Assembly: GCF_028898945.1 (NCBI RefSeq)
Contig: NZ_CP118607.1
Coordinates: 5,132,001-5,196,000, forward strand
Length of the DNA: 64,000 nt
From: Pseudomonas sp. PSKL.D1
Lineage (GTDB): Bacteria > Pseudomonadota > Gammaproteobacteria > Pseudomonadales > Pseudomonadaceae
Direction: 5' to 3'
The position numbers and the translations under genes are program-made. Positions 29,401 through 37,729 of this stretch are shown here, in pieces (positions within the stretch are counted from its first letter, which is position 1; every line of letters begins with the position of its first letter). The notes beneath the pieces are model-generated. The model saw only the letters and a program-made list of their open reading frames with translations, was not told the origin of the DNA and did no database searches.

Positions 29401-31365
29401 GTCGCGGCGCTCGCGGATCAGGCGCACCTTCAAGCCATCGGCGGCAAGCTTGTTGCCCTCGCGGTCGGCCACCAGAAACTCGAATTCAACAGGGCCATCA
29501 CTGTCGGTTTCCTCGCCATCGAACAGGCCACGCAAGCCCGGCAGACGCTCGCCGGGCCAGATCGGTTGCTCAAGGCGACGGGTGATGGGCCGGCCGCCAG
29601 ACTCCTGCAGGCTGGCTTGCACGGTCAACTGCAGCGGCGACCGGGCTTCGGCCCAGCGGCTTTCGATATCGACTACGGCCTTGCCGGCCTGGTCGAGGGT
29701 GACTTCGTCCAGTTCCAGGTCCTGGTTCAACTCCGTTTCGGTGACCGAGCCAAACTGGTAGCCCGGCAAGCCCGGTACCGCCTCGCGGAGCGGGCGCACG
29801 TAGGCTTGGCCGCTCAGGCGATTGCCAGCTGCCGGGGCGCCATACAGGTAACGGCCGTTGACCTGGATACGGGCATCTTCTTCAGGCGACAGCGGCGTTG
29901 GGCTGCCTTTGAGCTCCAGCGCCAGGCGTTCGGGGAGGAAGTCTTCTACCAGAAACTCGTAAACCTGCTTGCGACCACCGCCCAGGTCGAGCAGCAGTTG
30001 CCAGCGGCCAGTCGGCGCCTCGCTGGCCAGTTGCAGCTGGTATTGGTACAGGCCGTTGGTGTCTGCCTCCCAGACGAATTTGCGGCTCACCTGTTCGTCG
30101 GGGCGACGTACTTCCACGCTTACAGGTTGCGCCTTGACCGGCTTGCCATCCTGATCACGCAGCAGGCCATTAAGCAGCACGGTCTCGCCCGGGCGGTAGA
30201 GGTCACGCGGGCCGAAGATGAAGAACTGCAGCGGGTTGGCTTGGGGGCCGGTGATGTCGAACTCGGCCAGGTCCAGCGCGGCGGTGTTCAGCCGCAACAA
30301 TGTGGTGTGCACACCTTGCGTGGCAATCAGGGTATCGGCTTTGGCGGTGATGGGCAGTTGGGCATGGCCTTGGCCATCAGTCTTGGCCTGGGCCAATAGT
30401 TTGCCTTTGTCATCGTGCAGTTCGAGGTTCACGTCCTTGAGTGCCTTGCCGCCCTCAAGGGCCTGGGCGAATACGTCCAGACGGTCGCGGTAACGGTGGG
30501 CAGACACACCAATGTCGCTGAGGGTGAACAGCGTGGCGGGTTGCGAGTAGTCGTAGGTGCCCGAGGCGCGCATCACGGCCAGGTAAACGCCCGGGTCCTG
30601 CAGCGGCTTGATAGCGGCGATGGGCAACAGCACGGTCTCGCGGGTGTTACGCGCCGGGTTGAGGTCGAAGCGGCCACTGTAGATCAGGTCGGCCAGGGCC
30701 AAGGTTTCCTTGGACTGGTAGTAGTACAGGCTGCTGTTGCGCCCCCAGTTGACCAGGAAGGTGGAAAGCATTTCCGGTTTCACCCGGAAGAACTCCACAT
30801 CGACCTTGTCGACGTTCAGCGCGATCACCGGCAGGCCCTCGGCCAGGCGTGTCGGCAGCAGCGAACCACGGCTGGCGAAGCCCACGGTGGGCTGCATGTC
30901 GCGGGTTTCCAGGCGGGTCACCGACTCGCTTTCGAGCTGCTTGCCGTTCACCGCCAGCAAGCCTTTGTCGACGGTCAGTACCAGCTTACGCTGCGGTTCA
31001 AGGTGGCGCAGGCGCAGTTCCATCTGGTTGTCGGAGAGTTCCCAGGCGCCGTCGACCTTGCCCTTGACGGTGTCGACCAGGTGCAGCTTGTTGGCGAAGT
31101 CCTGCTGGGCATCCAAAGGGGCGGAGAAACTGATCGACAGGGTGCTGGCCCCGTCCAGTTGCACCTCGGAGACGTCCAGCACGCTCAACTCACGGCCTTC
31201 ATAGCGTTTGGCCAGCGCGGCAGCGTCCTCACGCTTGGGCGCCGGGGCCTCGACCGCCGCGCTGGCGGCCGGCTTTTCGGCAGGCACGGGTTTGTCGGGC
31301 GTCGAGGAATCACAGGCACTGAGCAACGCCAGCGCGCAGGCCAGCAACAATCCTTTGTTGAACAT
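26464..31365 (-). CDS. yfhM: Bacterial alpha-2-macroglobulin (YfhM type) lipoprotein
   Basis: 1633 residues, the full family size. The lipobox LLSAC gives a lipidated cysteine near residue 18. Many MG beta-domains follow, then the thioester motif YPYGCLEQTTSG near 1165. After it the alpha/alpha barrel (thioester domain) and receptor-like end are present. The protein is thought to trap foreign proteases in the periplasm while PbpC repairs the wall. The intact C-L-E-Q thioester means the trap should be active. The REP pair and small membrane gene lie between it and pbpC. Confidence 0.94.
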   Translation of the reverse strand: MFNKGLLLACALALLSACDSSTPDKPVPAEKPAASAAVEAPAPKREDAAALAKRYEGRELSVLDVSEVQLDGASTLSISFSAPLDAQQDFANKLHLVDTVKGKVDGAWELSDNQMELRLRHLEPQRKLVLTVDKGLLAVNGKQLESESVTRLETRDMQPTVGFASRGSLLPTRLAEGLPVIALNVDKVDVEFFRVKPEMLSTFLVNWGRNSSLYYYQSKETLALADLIYSGRFDLNPARNTRETVLLPIAAIKPLQDPGVYLAVMRASGTYDYSQPATLFTLSDIGVSAHRYRDRLDVFAQALEGGKALKDVNLELHDDKGKLLAQAKTDGQGHAQLPITAKADTLIATQGVHTTLLRLNTAALDLAEFDITGPQANPLQFFIFGPRDLYRPGETVLLNGLLRDQDGKPVKAQPVSVEVRRPDEQVSRKFVWEADTNGLYQYQLQLASEAPTGRWQLLLDLGGGRKQVYEFLVEDFLPERLALELKGSPTPLSPEEDARIQVNGRYLYGAPAAGNRLSGQAYVRPLREAVPGLPGYQFGSVTETELNQDLELDEVTLDQAGKAVVDIESRWAEARSPLQLTVQASLQESGGRPITRRLEQPIWPGERLPGLRGLFDGEETDSDGPVEFEFLVADREGNKLAADGLKVRLIRERRDYYWNYSQSDGWSYNYNEKFLTQSEETVSVKAGSTAKLTFQVEWGPYRVEVEDPQTGLVSSERFWAGYRAQDNAEGGAVRPDQVKLALDKPAYSDGAMAKVTVTPPAAGSGYLMIESSDGPLWWQEIEVPAEGKTFDVQLDKQWARHDLYISALVIRPGERKANATPKRAVGVLHLPLARAERKLAVSLQAPEKMRPKQPLTVNIKAANADGSVPKQVHVLLSAVDVGILNITDFKTPDPFASLFGRKAYGADQLDIYGQLIEAGQGRLASLAFGGDAAMAKGGKRPNTTVTIVAQQSLPVTLNEQGEGQATVDIPDFNGELRLMAQAWTDEHFGMAEGKTVVAAPLIAELSAPRFLAGGDRTSLALDLANLSGRAQQLTVEVTTDGQLSLAANAQQSVTLAEGQRTTLMIPVQAQGGLGQGKVHVRVNGLQLPGEAVNAFEREWTLGVRPAYPAMLKHYRVALKDQPWTLPEAELAAFEPAGLEASLALSSRPPLNLAEQIRALEAYPYGCLEQTTSGLYPSLYADAESLKRLGIKGEPAEVRKRKIEMGIEHLLGMQRYNGSFGLWSSDSEEEYWLTAYVTDFLLRARDQGYGVPAEALKKANERLLRYLQERNLIEVDYSDNAEHTRFAVQAYAALVLSRSQQAPLGALRSLFERRADARSGLPLVQLAVALDKMGDKPRSQQALQAGLGISRSKGWMADYGSSLRDQALILALLQESNLASNQVDQRLFALSDELAANRWLSTQERNALYLAGRGLLGKPEAPWKARLDSAGDVREFDNAESGMKLEGPLLASPLTVHNQGTETVYQQLTLSGYPRQAPAAGGNGMEIRREYLGMNGEPLDLHNLRSGALVLVHLAVKAQDAVPDALVVDLLPAGLELENQNLAQSAASLDNASSAVKQWRESMQNASVVHQEYRDDRYVAALKLDGYGTTHLLYLARAVTPGTYRVPPPQVESMYRPNLQAVGDGQGELTVKAR

Positions 31366-31473
31366 GGAGTGGGAACTCTTTGGCAGCGTGTACGTGAGGG
31401 CAGCAACTATAGCTCAACGGTGCGTGGCCGCTACAATGCTGGCAGTTCAGCTCACCCCCCCTCTGGAATCCGA

Positions 31474-32811
31474 ATGTCCCAACTCGCCACCGACTGGCAC
31501 CACCGCCCTACACACCTCAAGGTCTGGGCACTTGCCGCACCGATGATCCTGTCCAACATTTCGGTCCCGCTGGTGGCGTTGGTCGACAGCACGGTCATTG
31601 GCCACCTGCCCCATGCCCATCAATTGGGCGCAGTGGCCGTGGGTGCCACGCTGTTCACCTTCATGGTCGGGTTGCTGGGCTTTTTGCGCATGGGCTCCAC
31701 CGGCTTCGCTGCCCAGGCCGCGGGACGCTCCGATGGGGCGGCCTTGCGCCAGGTGTTGGCGCAAGGCTTGATGCTGGCACTGGGCCTCGGCTTGTTGATC
31801 GGCTTGCTGGCCTTGCCCTTGAGCCAGCTGGCACTGCATGCAATGCAACCGAGCGAGGCGTTACAGCAATCGACCGAAGCGTTCTTCCACACTCGCTTGC
31901 TCGGGCTGCCGGCGGCGCTGGCCAGCTATGCGCTGGTCGGTTGGTTCCTCGGCACGCAGAACGCCCGTGCGCCGCTGACCATCCTGCTGACCACCAACCT
32001 GCTGAACATTGTACTCAACCTGTGGTTCGTGCTTGGCCTGGACTGGGGTGTGCAGGGTTCGGCGCGGGCATCGGTGATTGCCGAGTGGACAGCGGCTTTG
32101 ATGGGCCTGGCCCTCACCCGCCCTGCCCTGCGCGCATACCCTGGCGAGATTGCCTGGGCAGCGTTGAAACGCTGGCAGGCGTGGCGCCCCTTGCTGGCGG
32201 TCAACCGCGATATCTTCCTGCGCAGCCTGGCGCTGCAACTGGTGTTCCTGCTCATCACCATTCAGGGTGCACGGTTGGGTGAAGCCACGGTGGCGGCCAA
32301 CGCCCTGCTGCTCAACGGCCTGCTGCTGACCGCTTACGCGCTCGATGGGCTGGCCCATGCCGTGGAAGCCCTGTGCGGCCATGCGATTGGCGCGCGGGAC
32401 CGCGACACCCTGCGCCGCTCGCTGGTGGTGGCGGGTGGTTGGTCGCTGATCACAAGCCTTGGGTTTGCGGGGTTGTTCTTGCTGGGCGGGCACCTGTTCA
32501 TCGACCTGCAAACCGACATCGACAGCGTGCGGGCAGCGGCTTACCCCTACCTGCCGTATCTGGCACTGCTGCCGTTGATTGCGGTGTGGAGTTACTTGCT
32601 GGACGGGCTGTTCATCGGCGCCACCCGGGCGCGGGAGATGCGCAATGCGATGTTGGTGGCGGTGGTGATTGCGCTGCCGGTGGCGTTTGCCATGCGCGAG
32701 TTTGGGAACCATGGGTTGTGGGTGGCGTTTCTTGGATTCATGGCGTTGCGGGCGGTGACTTTGGCGTGGGTGGGGTGGCGGTTGGAGCGAACAAACCGCT
32801 GGAGCAGGTGA
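31474..32811 (+). CDS. MATE-family efflux transporter, DinF type
   Basis: 445 residues, about 12 membrane segments. The N-terminal part has PMILSNISVPLVALVDSTVIG with the DinF-type VD-T-IGH motif (shown as LVDSTVIGHLP). DinF-like MATE proteins export organic cations or protect from oxidative damage using ion gradients. The start at ATG 31474 marks the beginning of homology; the upstream sequence belongs to the yfhM promoter region. GGAA weakly resembles a ribosome site. Confidence 0.9.
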   Translation: MSQLATDWHHRPTHLKVWALAAPMILSNISVPLVALVDSTVIGHLPHAHQLGAVAVGATLFTFMVGLLGFLRMGSTGFAAQAAGRSDGAALRQVLAQGLMLALGLGLLIGLLALPLSQLALHAMQPSEALQQSTEAFFHTRLLGLPAALASYALVGWFLGTQNARAPLTILLTTNLLNIVLNLWFVLGLDWGVQGSARASVIAEWTAALMGLALTRPALRAYPGEIAWAALKRWQAWRPLLAVNRDIFLRSLALQLVFLLITIQGARLGEATVAANALLLNGLLLTAYALDGLAHAVEALCGHAIGARDRDTLRRSLVVAGGWSLITSLGFAGLFLLGGHLFIDLQTDIDSVRAAAYPYLPYLALLPLIAVWSYLLDGLFIGATRAREMRNAMLVAVVIALPVAFAMREFGNHGLWVAFLGFMALRAVTLAWVGWRLERTNRWSR

Positions 32812-33143
32812 GGGCTTTGCCCTCATTTCCGACCGGTCCGGCGCCCCGGCAAGGCCGCTCCTACAAGGTCCTACGCATGCCAATCGATGCGGTGGATGGC
32901 AGCGGCTTTGCCGGTGTTCGCGGATAAATCCGCTCCTACAGGTTCAGTGGTTACCTCAAGGCATGCGCAATTCCTGTGGGAGCGGCCTTGTGTCGCGAAA
33001 GGGCTGCGAAGCGGCCCCGGCAGTATCGGCTGCGAAGCTGCAATCGATGGGGGCGCTACGCACCCCTTTCCGACCGGTCCGGCGCCCCGGCAAGGCCGCT
33101 CCCACAAAAAAGCGCTTCAACTTCTGCGGGAGCGGCCCGGCGA
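32812..33143. repeat. Cluster of REP elements with a 41-bp direct repeat
   Basis: This whole 332-bp gap is made of REP-type units. A 41-bp segment at 32826-32866 (starting TTTCCGACCGGTCC) recurs at 33067-33107 with one mismatch. Between them are a GCGGATAAATCCGCTCCTAC unit (about 32920-32939) and a GTGGGAGCGGCCTTGTGTCG unit (about 32976-32995). No gene is seen. Confidence 0.85.
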
Positions 33144-35057
33144 TCAGGACGACAGATACGAAGACCGGGTCAACCCCAACCGCAGCGCATCCAGGAACTG
33201 CGTACGCTCACGCGCGCTGATCTTGGCGCTGGCCACTTTGTCGCGGTAGTGGGTCATCAACTCCTCCGGCGACAGGTGCACGTAGCGCAGCATGTCTTCG
33301 ATGGTGTCGTGGGTCTCTATACCGGCGTGGTATACGCTGCCGTCGGCGTTCTGATAGATGTTCACCGAGTCGGTGTCACCGAACAGGTTGTGCATGTCAC
33401 CGAGAATTTCCTGGTAGGCACCGACCAGGAACACGCCCAACAGGTAGTCTTCGCCCACCTTCACCGCATGCACCGGCATGCTGGTTTCGATGCTCTGCTC
33501 GTCGACGTACTGGTTGATCTTGCCGTCGGAGTCGCAGGTCAGGTCCTGCAACACCGCGCGGCGCATCGGCTCTTCGTCCAGGCGGTGCAGCGGGATGATC
33601 GGCAGCACCTGGCCAATGGCCCAGGTGTCGGGCAGGCTCTGGAACACCGAGAAGTTGCAGATGTACTTGTCGGCCAGCTTGTCGTTCAGTTCGTCCAGCA
33701 CTTGGCGGTGCGAGCGCTGGCGCGCCTTGAGCGAATTGTGCAGGCGGCGGCAAACCGCGAAGTAGCACTGCTCGGCCAGGGCCTTCTCGCTCAGGCTGAG
33801 TTTGCCGTCGGCGTACTGGGCAGCCACGTCGCCCATATAGTGGGTGGCGCGCCAGTAGGTTTCGGTGACCATTTCGATGTCGGTCGGGCCCAACAGGTCG
33901 GCCAGCCATTGCACGGTTTCAGGCAGGCTTTCCTTGTTCTCGATCACCGGCACTTCGTCGTTGTGGCTTTCGACGTCGGTTACCTGAATCACCAGCATGG
34001 CGTGGTGCGCAGTCAGCGAACGGCCGCTTTCCGAGAAGATGTGCGGGTGCGGCAAGCCCTGCGCGTCGCAGAACTCTTTGAGCATCCCCACCACCACCCC
34101 GGCGTAGTCGTCCATGTCGTAGTTGATCGAGCTGGCATTGCGCGAGTGGGTACCGTCGTAGTCCACGCCCAGGCCACCGCCCACATCGATATGGTCGACC
34201 GGCAGGCCCAGCGCACGCAGCTCGCCGTAATAGCGGATGGCTTCCTTGAAGCCGTGCTGGTAGTCAGCCAGGTTGGCGATCTGCGAGCCCATATGGAAGT
34301 GCAGCAGGCGAATGCCCTGATCCAGGCCGGCATCGCGGAAGCGCTGCACCACCGAAATCAGCTGGGCAGCCGACAGGCCGAACTTGGACTTCTCGCCACC
34401 CGTGTCTGCCCATTTGCTGGAGGCCAGCGACGACAGGCGCACGCGCAGGCCGACCTGCGGTTTCACCTTGAGTTCAGCGGCCTCTTCGATCACCAGCGCC
34501 ACTTCGGACTCTTTCTCGATGACGATGAACACGTTGTGGCCAAGTTTCTGGCCCATCAGCGCCAGGCGGATGAACTCGCGGTCCTTGTAACCGTTGCAGA
34601 CGATGGTGCCGCCTTTTGGCGCCAACGCCAGCACCGCCAGCAGTTCAGGCTTGGAGCCTGCTTCCAGGCCGATGGAGACGTTCTGCGTGGCGATGATGTT
34701 CTCTACCACCGCTTCTTGCTGGTTAACCTTGATCGGGTACAGCGCGGTGTACTGGCTCTGGTATTCCAGGCGCGCGATGTTGGCATCGAAGGCACCGGTC
34801 AGTTGGCGAACGCGGTCCTGCAGGATATCCGGGAAGCGCACCAGCAGCGGCAGCGAAAGGCCGCTCTGGCGAAGCTCCTGAACCTGCTCGAACAGGTCGA
34901 TCGGGGCGCTGGCCGGGCCATTGGGGCGCACTTCGACGCGCCCGGCTTCATTGATGGCGAAATAACCAGCGCCCCAATGGCGGATGCCATAAACACTGCG
35001 GCTGTCGGCCACGGTCCATTGGCTACCATCGTCTTTGCGTGTGCGTCGTACGGACAT
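33144..35057 (-). CDS. speA: Biosynthetic arginine decarboxylase
   Basis: 637 residues. PLP enzyme making agmatine from arginine for polyamine synthesis. Fold-III decarboxylase: the PLP lysine lies in YPIKVNQQ (about 109), [10 protein letters not shown] follows, [11 protein letters not shown] is in the barrel, and VDIGGGLG-type [12 protein letters not shown] is present. The C-terminal beta domain has the [11 protein letters not shown] stretch with the catalytic cysteine. The gene is single and reads away from the REP cluster at its 3' end. Confidence 0.95.
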   Translation of the reverse strand: MSVRRTRKDDGSQWTVADSRSVYGIRHWGAGYFAINEAGRVEVRPNGPASAPIDLFEQVQELRQSGLSLPLLVRFPDILQDRVRQLTGAFDANIARLEYQSQYTALYPIKVNQQEAVVENIIATQNVSIGLEAGSKPELLAVLALAPKGGTIVCNGYKDREFIRLALMGQKLGHNVFIVIEKESEVALVIEEAAELKVKPQVGLRVRLSSLASSKWADTGGEKSKFGLSAAQLISVVQRFRDAGLDQGIRLLHFHMGSQIANLADYQHGFKEAIRYYGELRALGLPVDHIDVGGGLGVDYDGTHSRNASSINYDMDDYAGVVVGMLKEFCDAQGLPHPHIFSESGRSLTAHHAMLVIQVTDVESHNDEVPVIENKESLPETVQWLADLLGPTDIEMVTETYWRATHYMGDVAAQYADGKLSLSEKALAEQCYFAVCRRLHNSLKARQRSHRQVLDELNDKLADKYICNFSVFQSLPDTWAIGQVLPIIPLHRLDEEPMRRAVLQDLTCDSDGKINQYVDEQSIETSMPVHAVKVGEDYLLGVFLVGAYQEILGDMHNLFGDTDSVNIYQNADGSVYHAGIETHDTIEDMLRYVHLSPEELMTHYRDKVASAKISARERTQFLDALRLGLTRSSYLSS

Positions 35058-35209
35058 TCAAGTCCCCCATGAATAAGTCGAAGACACTGCCCCGGCAACA
35101 GGCGGGCGCAGTGTAAAAGCTGAAAATGACGATTCGTCCGTGCCCAGGGGTAGACCCTGGCTACGCAGACGAGTTTAGAAAGCGCTGGGCAAAAAATCGC
35201 GCGGCCGCA

Positions 35210-35581
35210 TCACCCGCCGGATTTTTTCGCCTTGAAACCTTGCTTGGTCAGCTCACCGATCAGCAGTTCGACGTGGTCGCCCTGGATTTCGATGACGCCA
35301 TCCTTCAATGCACCACCGGTACCGCAACGGCGCTTGAGGGTGGTGGCCAGTTCCTTGAGCTGGTCGAGCGGCAGGGGCACGCCGGTAACCGTGGTCACGG
35401 TTTTACCGCCGCGGCCTTTGCTTTCACGGCGCACACGGGCAATGCCATCGCCTTCGGGGATGACCTGTTGCTTGCAGGTGCAGGCATCCACCGGCTGGCC
35501 ACAGTCGGGGCAGTGCCGACCGGCATCGGTGGAGTAAACGAGACCGCCAAGGGCGGCGAAGGAAGAAGCTTTCTTGGCCAC
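35210..35581 (-). CDS. yciH: SUI1/YciH-family translation factor
   Basis: 123 residues. The SUI1 domain (eIF1-like) spans about 45-120 with GGKTVTTVTGVP and LKRRCGTGGALKDGVIEIQG. The N-terminus has a cysteine-rich HCPDCGQPVDACTC that may bind zinc. E. coli YciH affects initiation fidelity in some contexts. A GTG start at 35581 follows GAGGAA by 5 nt, and homologues begin MAKKASSF-like here; an ATG upstream has no such support. Confidence 0.88.
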   Translation of the reverse strand: MAKKASSFAALGGLVYSTDAGRHCPDCGQPVDACTCKQQVIPEGDGIARVRRESKGRGGKTVTTVTGVPLPLDQLKELATTLKRRCGTGGALKDGVIEIQGDHVELLIGELTKQGFKAKKSGG

Positions 35582-35874
35582 TTTTGTTCCTCGGTGCTGA
35601 GGACAAAAACTGGTCGGCGGGAGCCGACCGCGAAGCCCCACTCTGGCAGGGGCGGCGCTAACTGCCGCAAAACGCTGCGGCAGCCCGAAAAGGGCGCGCA
35701 GTTTAACGATAAATCAGGCAAATGCTAAGTACTGGATTGCGGCATTTTGCGAATGATTTGCGACTCTGGGGCCGCTTTGCAGTCCTTTCGCGACACAAGG
35801 CCGCTCCAACATAGGTACGCAATCGCCTGTGGGAGCGGCCTTGTGTCGCGAAAGGGCCGCAACGCGGCCCCAAA
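35582..35874. repeat. Intergenic region with an imperfect REP inverted repeat
   Basis: Arms 35768-35807 and 35831-35871 are inverted copies of the GTGGGAGCGGCCTTGTGTCG-type REP unit, identical over CCTTTCGCGACACAAGGCCG and differing only in the inner GGGGCCGC extension. Nearer yciH is a perfect 8-bp hairpin, CTGCCGCA-AAACGC-TGCGGCAG (35662-35683), without a T-tract. No gene is seen here. Confidence 0.8.
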
Positions 35875-36411
35875 TCACGTCACGCTGGCCTTGTAACGCT
35901 GCAAAGCCGCCAGCGAATCCGGGCAGTACGGTTTTTCGAGGCTTTCCGCCTCGGCCTGCTCAACCGGAACGAACCGCGCCTCGATCACCTCTTCCGGCTG
36001 CAACCGCAACGGCGCATCCGACACTGCCGAATACACCGCGCACCACAACCGGTTGTCCGGCTGGTCGAAGTAGAAGCGCTCATGGAAGCGCAGCTCAACG
36101 CCATCGATCCCCAGCTCTTCTGCCAACTCCCGTGCGGCCGACTCGGCATAGCCCTCGCCTGCCGTCACCATGCCACCGGCTGCCACATCCCAATACCCGG
36201 GGTACAACGCCTTGCTCAAGGTGCGCCGGTGCACACAAAGATCACCCGCCGAGTTGAACAGCAAAATGAAAGTGCAACGGCCAATCAAGCCGCGTTCACG
36301 CAGTTCGGCCCTGGGCAGAGCGCCCAACACTTGGTCGGCTTCATCTACCCAGGTGACCAGTTCTCGGTCGGAAGCCGCCCGGTGGGCGGCCTCATCGGGG
36401 CCAATGGCCAT
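35875..36411 (-). CDS. Nudix hydrolase, YfcD-like
   Basis: 178 residues. The Nudix box GGMVTAGEGYAESAARELAEELG fits G-x5-E-x7-R-E-x2-E-E-x-G (shown as GGMVTAGEGYAE and SAARELAEELG). The N-terminal part LVTWVDEADQVLG, RGLIGRCTFILL and HRRTLSKALYPGYWD matches YfcD/isopentenyl-isomerase-like Nudix proteins. It should cleave nucleoside diphosphate-X compounds; the substrate is unknown. It starts 2 bp after the DUF2333 stop, so the two are likely co-transcribed. Confidence 0.88.
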   Translation of the reverse strand: MAIGPDEAAHRAASDRELVTWVDEADQVLGALPRAELRERGLIGRCTFILLFNSAGDLCVHRRTLSKALYPGYWDVAAGGMVTAGEGYAESAARELAEELGIDGVELRFHERFYFDQPDNRLWCAVYSAVSDAPLRLQPEEVIEARFVPVEQAEAESLEKPYCPDSLAALQRYKASVT

Positions 36412-36413
36412 GG

Positions 36414-37481
36414 TCAGCCCTGCGACAGCAGCTGGCGCAGGTCGATCACTGCGGCGTTGGCACGGGAGATGTAGTTGGCCATCACCAGCGAGTGGTTGGC
36501 CCACATGCCAAAGCCGCTGCCGTTCAGAACCATCGGGCTCCACAGGGCTTCCTGCGAGGCTTCCAGCTCACGAATGATCTGGCGCACGCTGACGGTGGCA
36601 TTCTTCTTCGCCAGTACGTCGGCAAAGTCCACCTCGATGGCGCGCAGCAAGTGCGACAGCGCCCAGGCCTGGCCGCGGGCCTCGTAGAACACGTTGTCGA
36701 TCTGCAGCCACGGGGTTTCCACCACTTCCTCATCAACCTGCGGCGCCTGGCCGGCAACCACCGACTCGGTCTTCAGATTGGTGTTCAGCTTCACCCGGCC
36801 CACGCTGGCCGACAAGCGTTGCGACAACGAACCCAAACGGGTGGCCACATCGCCCAGCCAGTTATTCAGGTTATCTGCACGGGTGTAAAAGATCGCGCCC
36901 TTGTCACCGGCAGCCAGGCGAGTCTGGTAGCGGCTCAGCGACTTGATACCCTCTTCGAATTCCGACTCGCTCGATGGCAGGATCCAGCTCTTGTTATCGA
37001 AGTTGAAGCGTGGCTCGGCCTTCGCCAGATCGGCGTCCTCGGTGGACTGCGACTGGGAACGGGCGAAGTCCTTGCGCAGAGCGCGAGACAGGTCACGCAC
37101 CTGCACCAGTACGCCGTATTCCCAGCTCGGCATGTTGTCCATCCACAAGCCTGGCGGGAAGCGGTCGTTGGAGATGTAGCCACCCGGCTTGTTCAACAAC
37201 GTGCCGGCAACGGTCTTGAGGGTTTCAATGGTGGTGTAGCCCACGACCATCTGCTGGCCACCGCGCTCGGCCGCCGCCTGTGCATTCTGCTGCACGGGGA
37301 ACAGGTCAGGCTCCTGGCTCCAGTACCAGCCCAGGCCGATGCACACCAACAGGTACAACCCGATCAGGGTCCCCAGGGCACGGCTCCACAGGCCGTCAAG
37401 GTAGCTGCGCGCGGCGGCGCCGCGGCTATCGACACGCTCACGGGGCTCGGCTTTGGCCTCGCGGTTTTTCCAGTCCAGCAT
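36414..37481 (-). CDS. DUF2333 family inner-membrane protein
   Basis: 355 residues. One TM near 33-52 (LGTLIGLYLLVCIGLGWYW). The rest is largely helical and soluble, probably periplasmic, with conserved NKPGGYISNDRFPPGLWMDN (shown in part as GGYISNDRFPPG) and SLVMANYISRANAAVIDLRQ. The family function is unknown. Lies in the same order as in P. aeruginosa between the Nudix gene and gcbA. Confidence 0.87.
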   Translation of the reverse strand: MLDWKNREAKAEPRERVDSRGAAARSYLDGLWSRALGTLIGLYLLVCIGLGWYWSQEPDLFPVQQNAQAAAERGGQQMVVGYTTIETLKTVAGTLLNKPGGYISNDRFPPGLWMDNMPSWEYGVLVQVRDLSRALRKDFARSQSQSTEDADLAKAEPRFNFDNKSWILPSSESEFEEGIKSLSRYQTRLAAGDKGAIFYTRADNLNNWLGDVATRLGSLSQRLSASVGRVKLNTNLKTESVVAGQAPQVDEEVVETPWLQIDNVFYEARGQAWALSHLLRAIEVDFADVLAKKNATVSVRQIIRELEASQEALWSPMVLNGSGFGMWANHSLVMANYISRANAAVIDLRQLLSQG

Positions 37482-37729
37482 GGCTTTGTCCTTAATCAGT
37501 CACGACGGTTCAGGGGCTTGGACCACAGGCCAGCGCCAGGGTGCCACGGCAAGCCCGCGTGGCTGCACTATAAAGCAGACACCGCCATACGCATAAGCGA
37601 CCAATGAGTCAGTAACTGAATAATCATCCTTAACCCTTTGTTGATAAGGCGCACTCGCCAGGGGAAAAAGACCTGCTAGCATAGAGCCATCATCGCACCT
37701 GAAACTCCAACCATTAAAGTAGTCAGGCC

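Noticed and set aside
28747..30399. Long open frame on the plus strand opposite yfhM
   Set aside because: Antisense shadow of the alpha-2-macroglobulin gene; composition is His/Gln/Ala-rich without any family motif.
26464..31365. TpsA partner for the TpsB gene
   Set aside because: The only very large exported protein in the window is a lipidated alpha-2-macroglobulin with a thioester; it has no haemagglutination-type secretion domain.
30415..31473. Long 5' extension of the MATE gene
   Set aside because: The extension is antisense to yfhM; homology to MATE proteins begins at ATG 31474.
32812..33143. Repeated units that might be read as a CRISPR array
   Set aside because: Units are palindromic REP elements of two types with irregular spacing and no uniform spacers; no cas genes nearby.
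32976..35072. 698-codon open frame on the plus strand opposite speA
   Set aside because: Shadow of speA that also runs through REP units; no start signal or domain.
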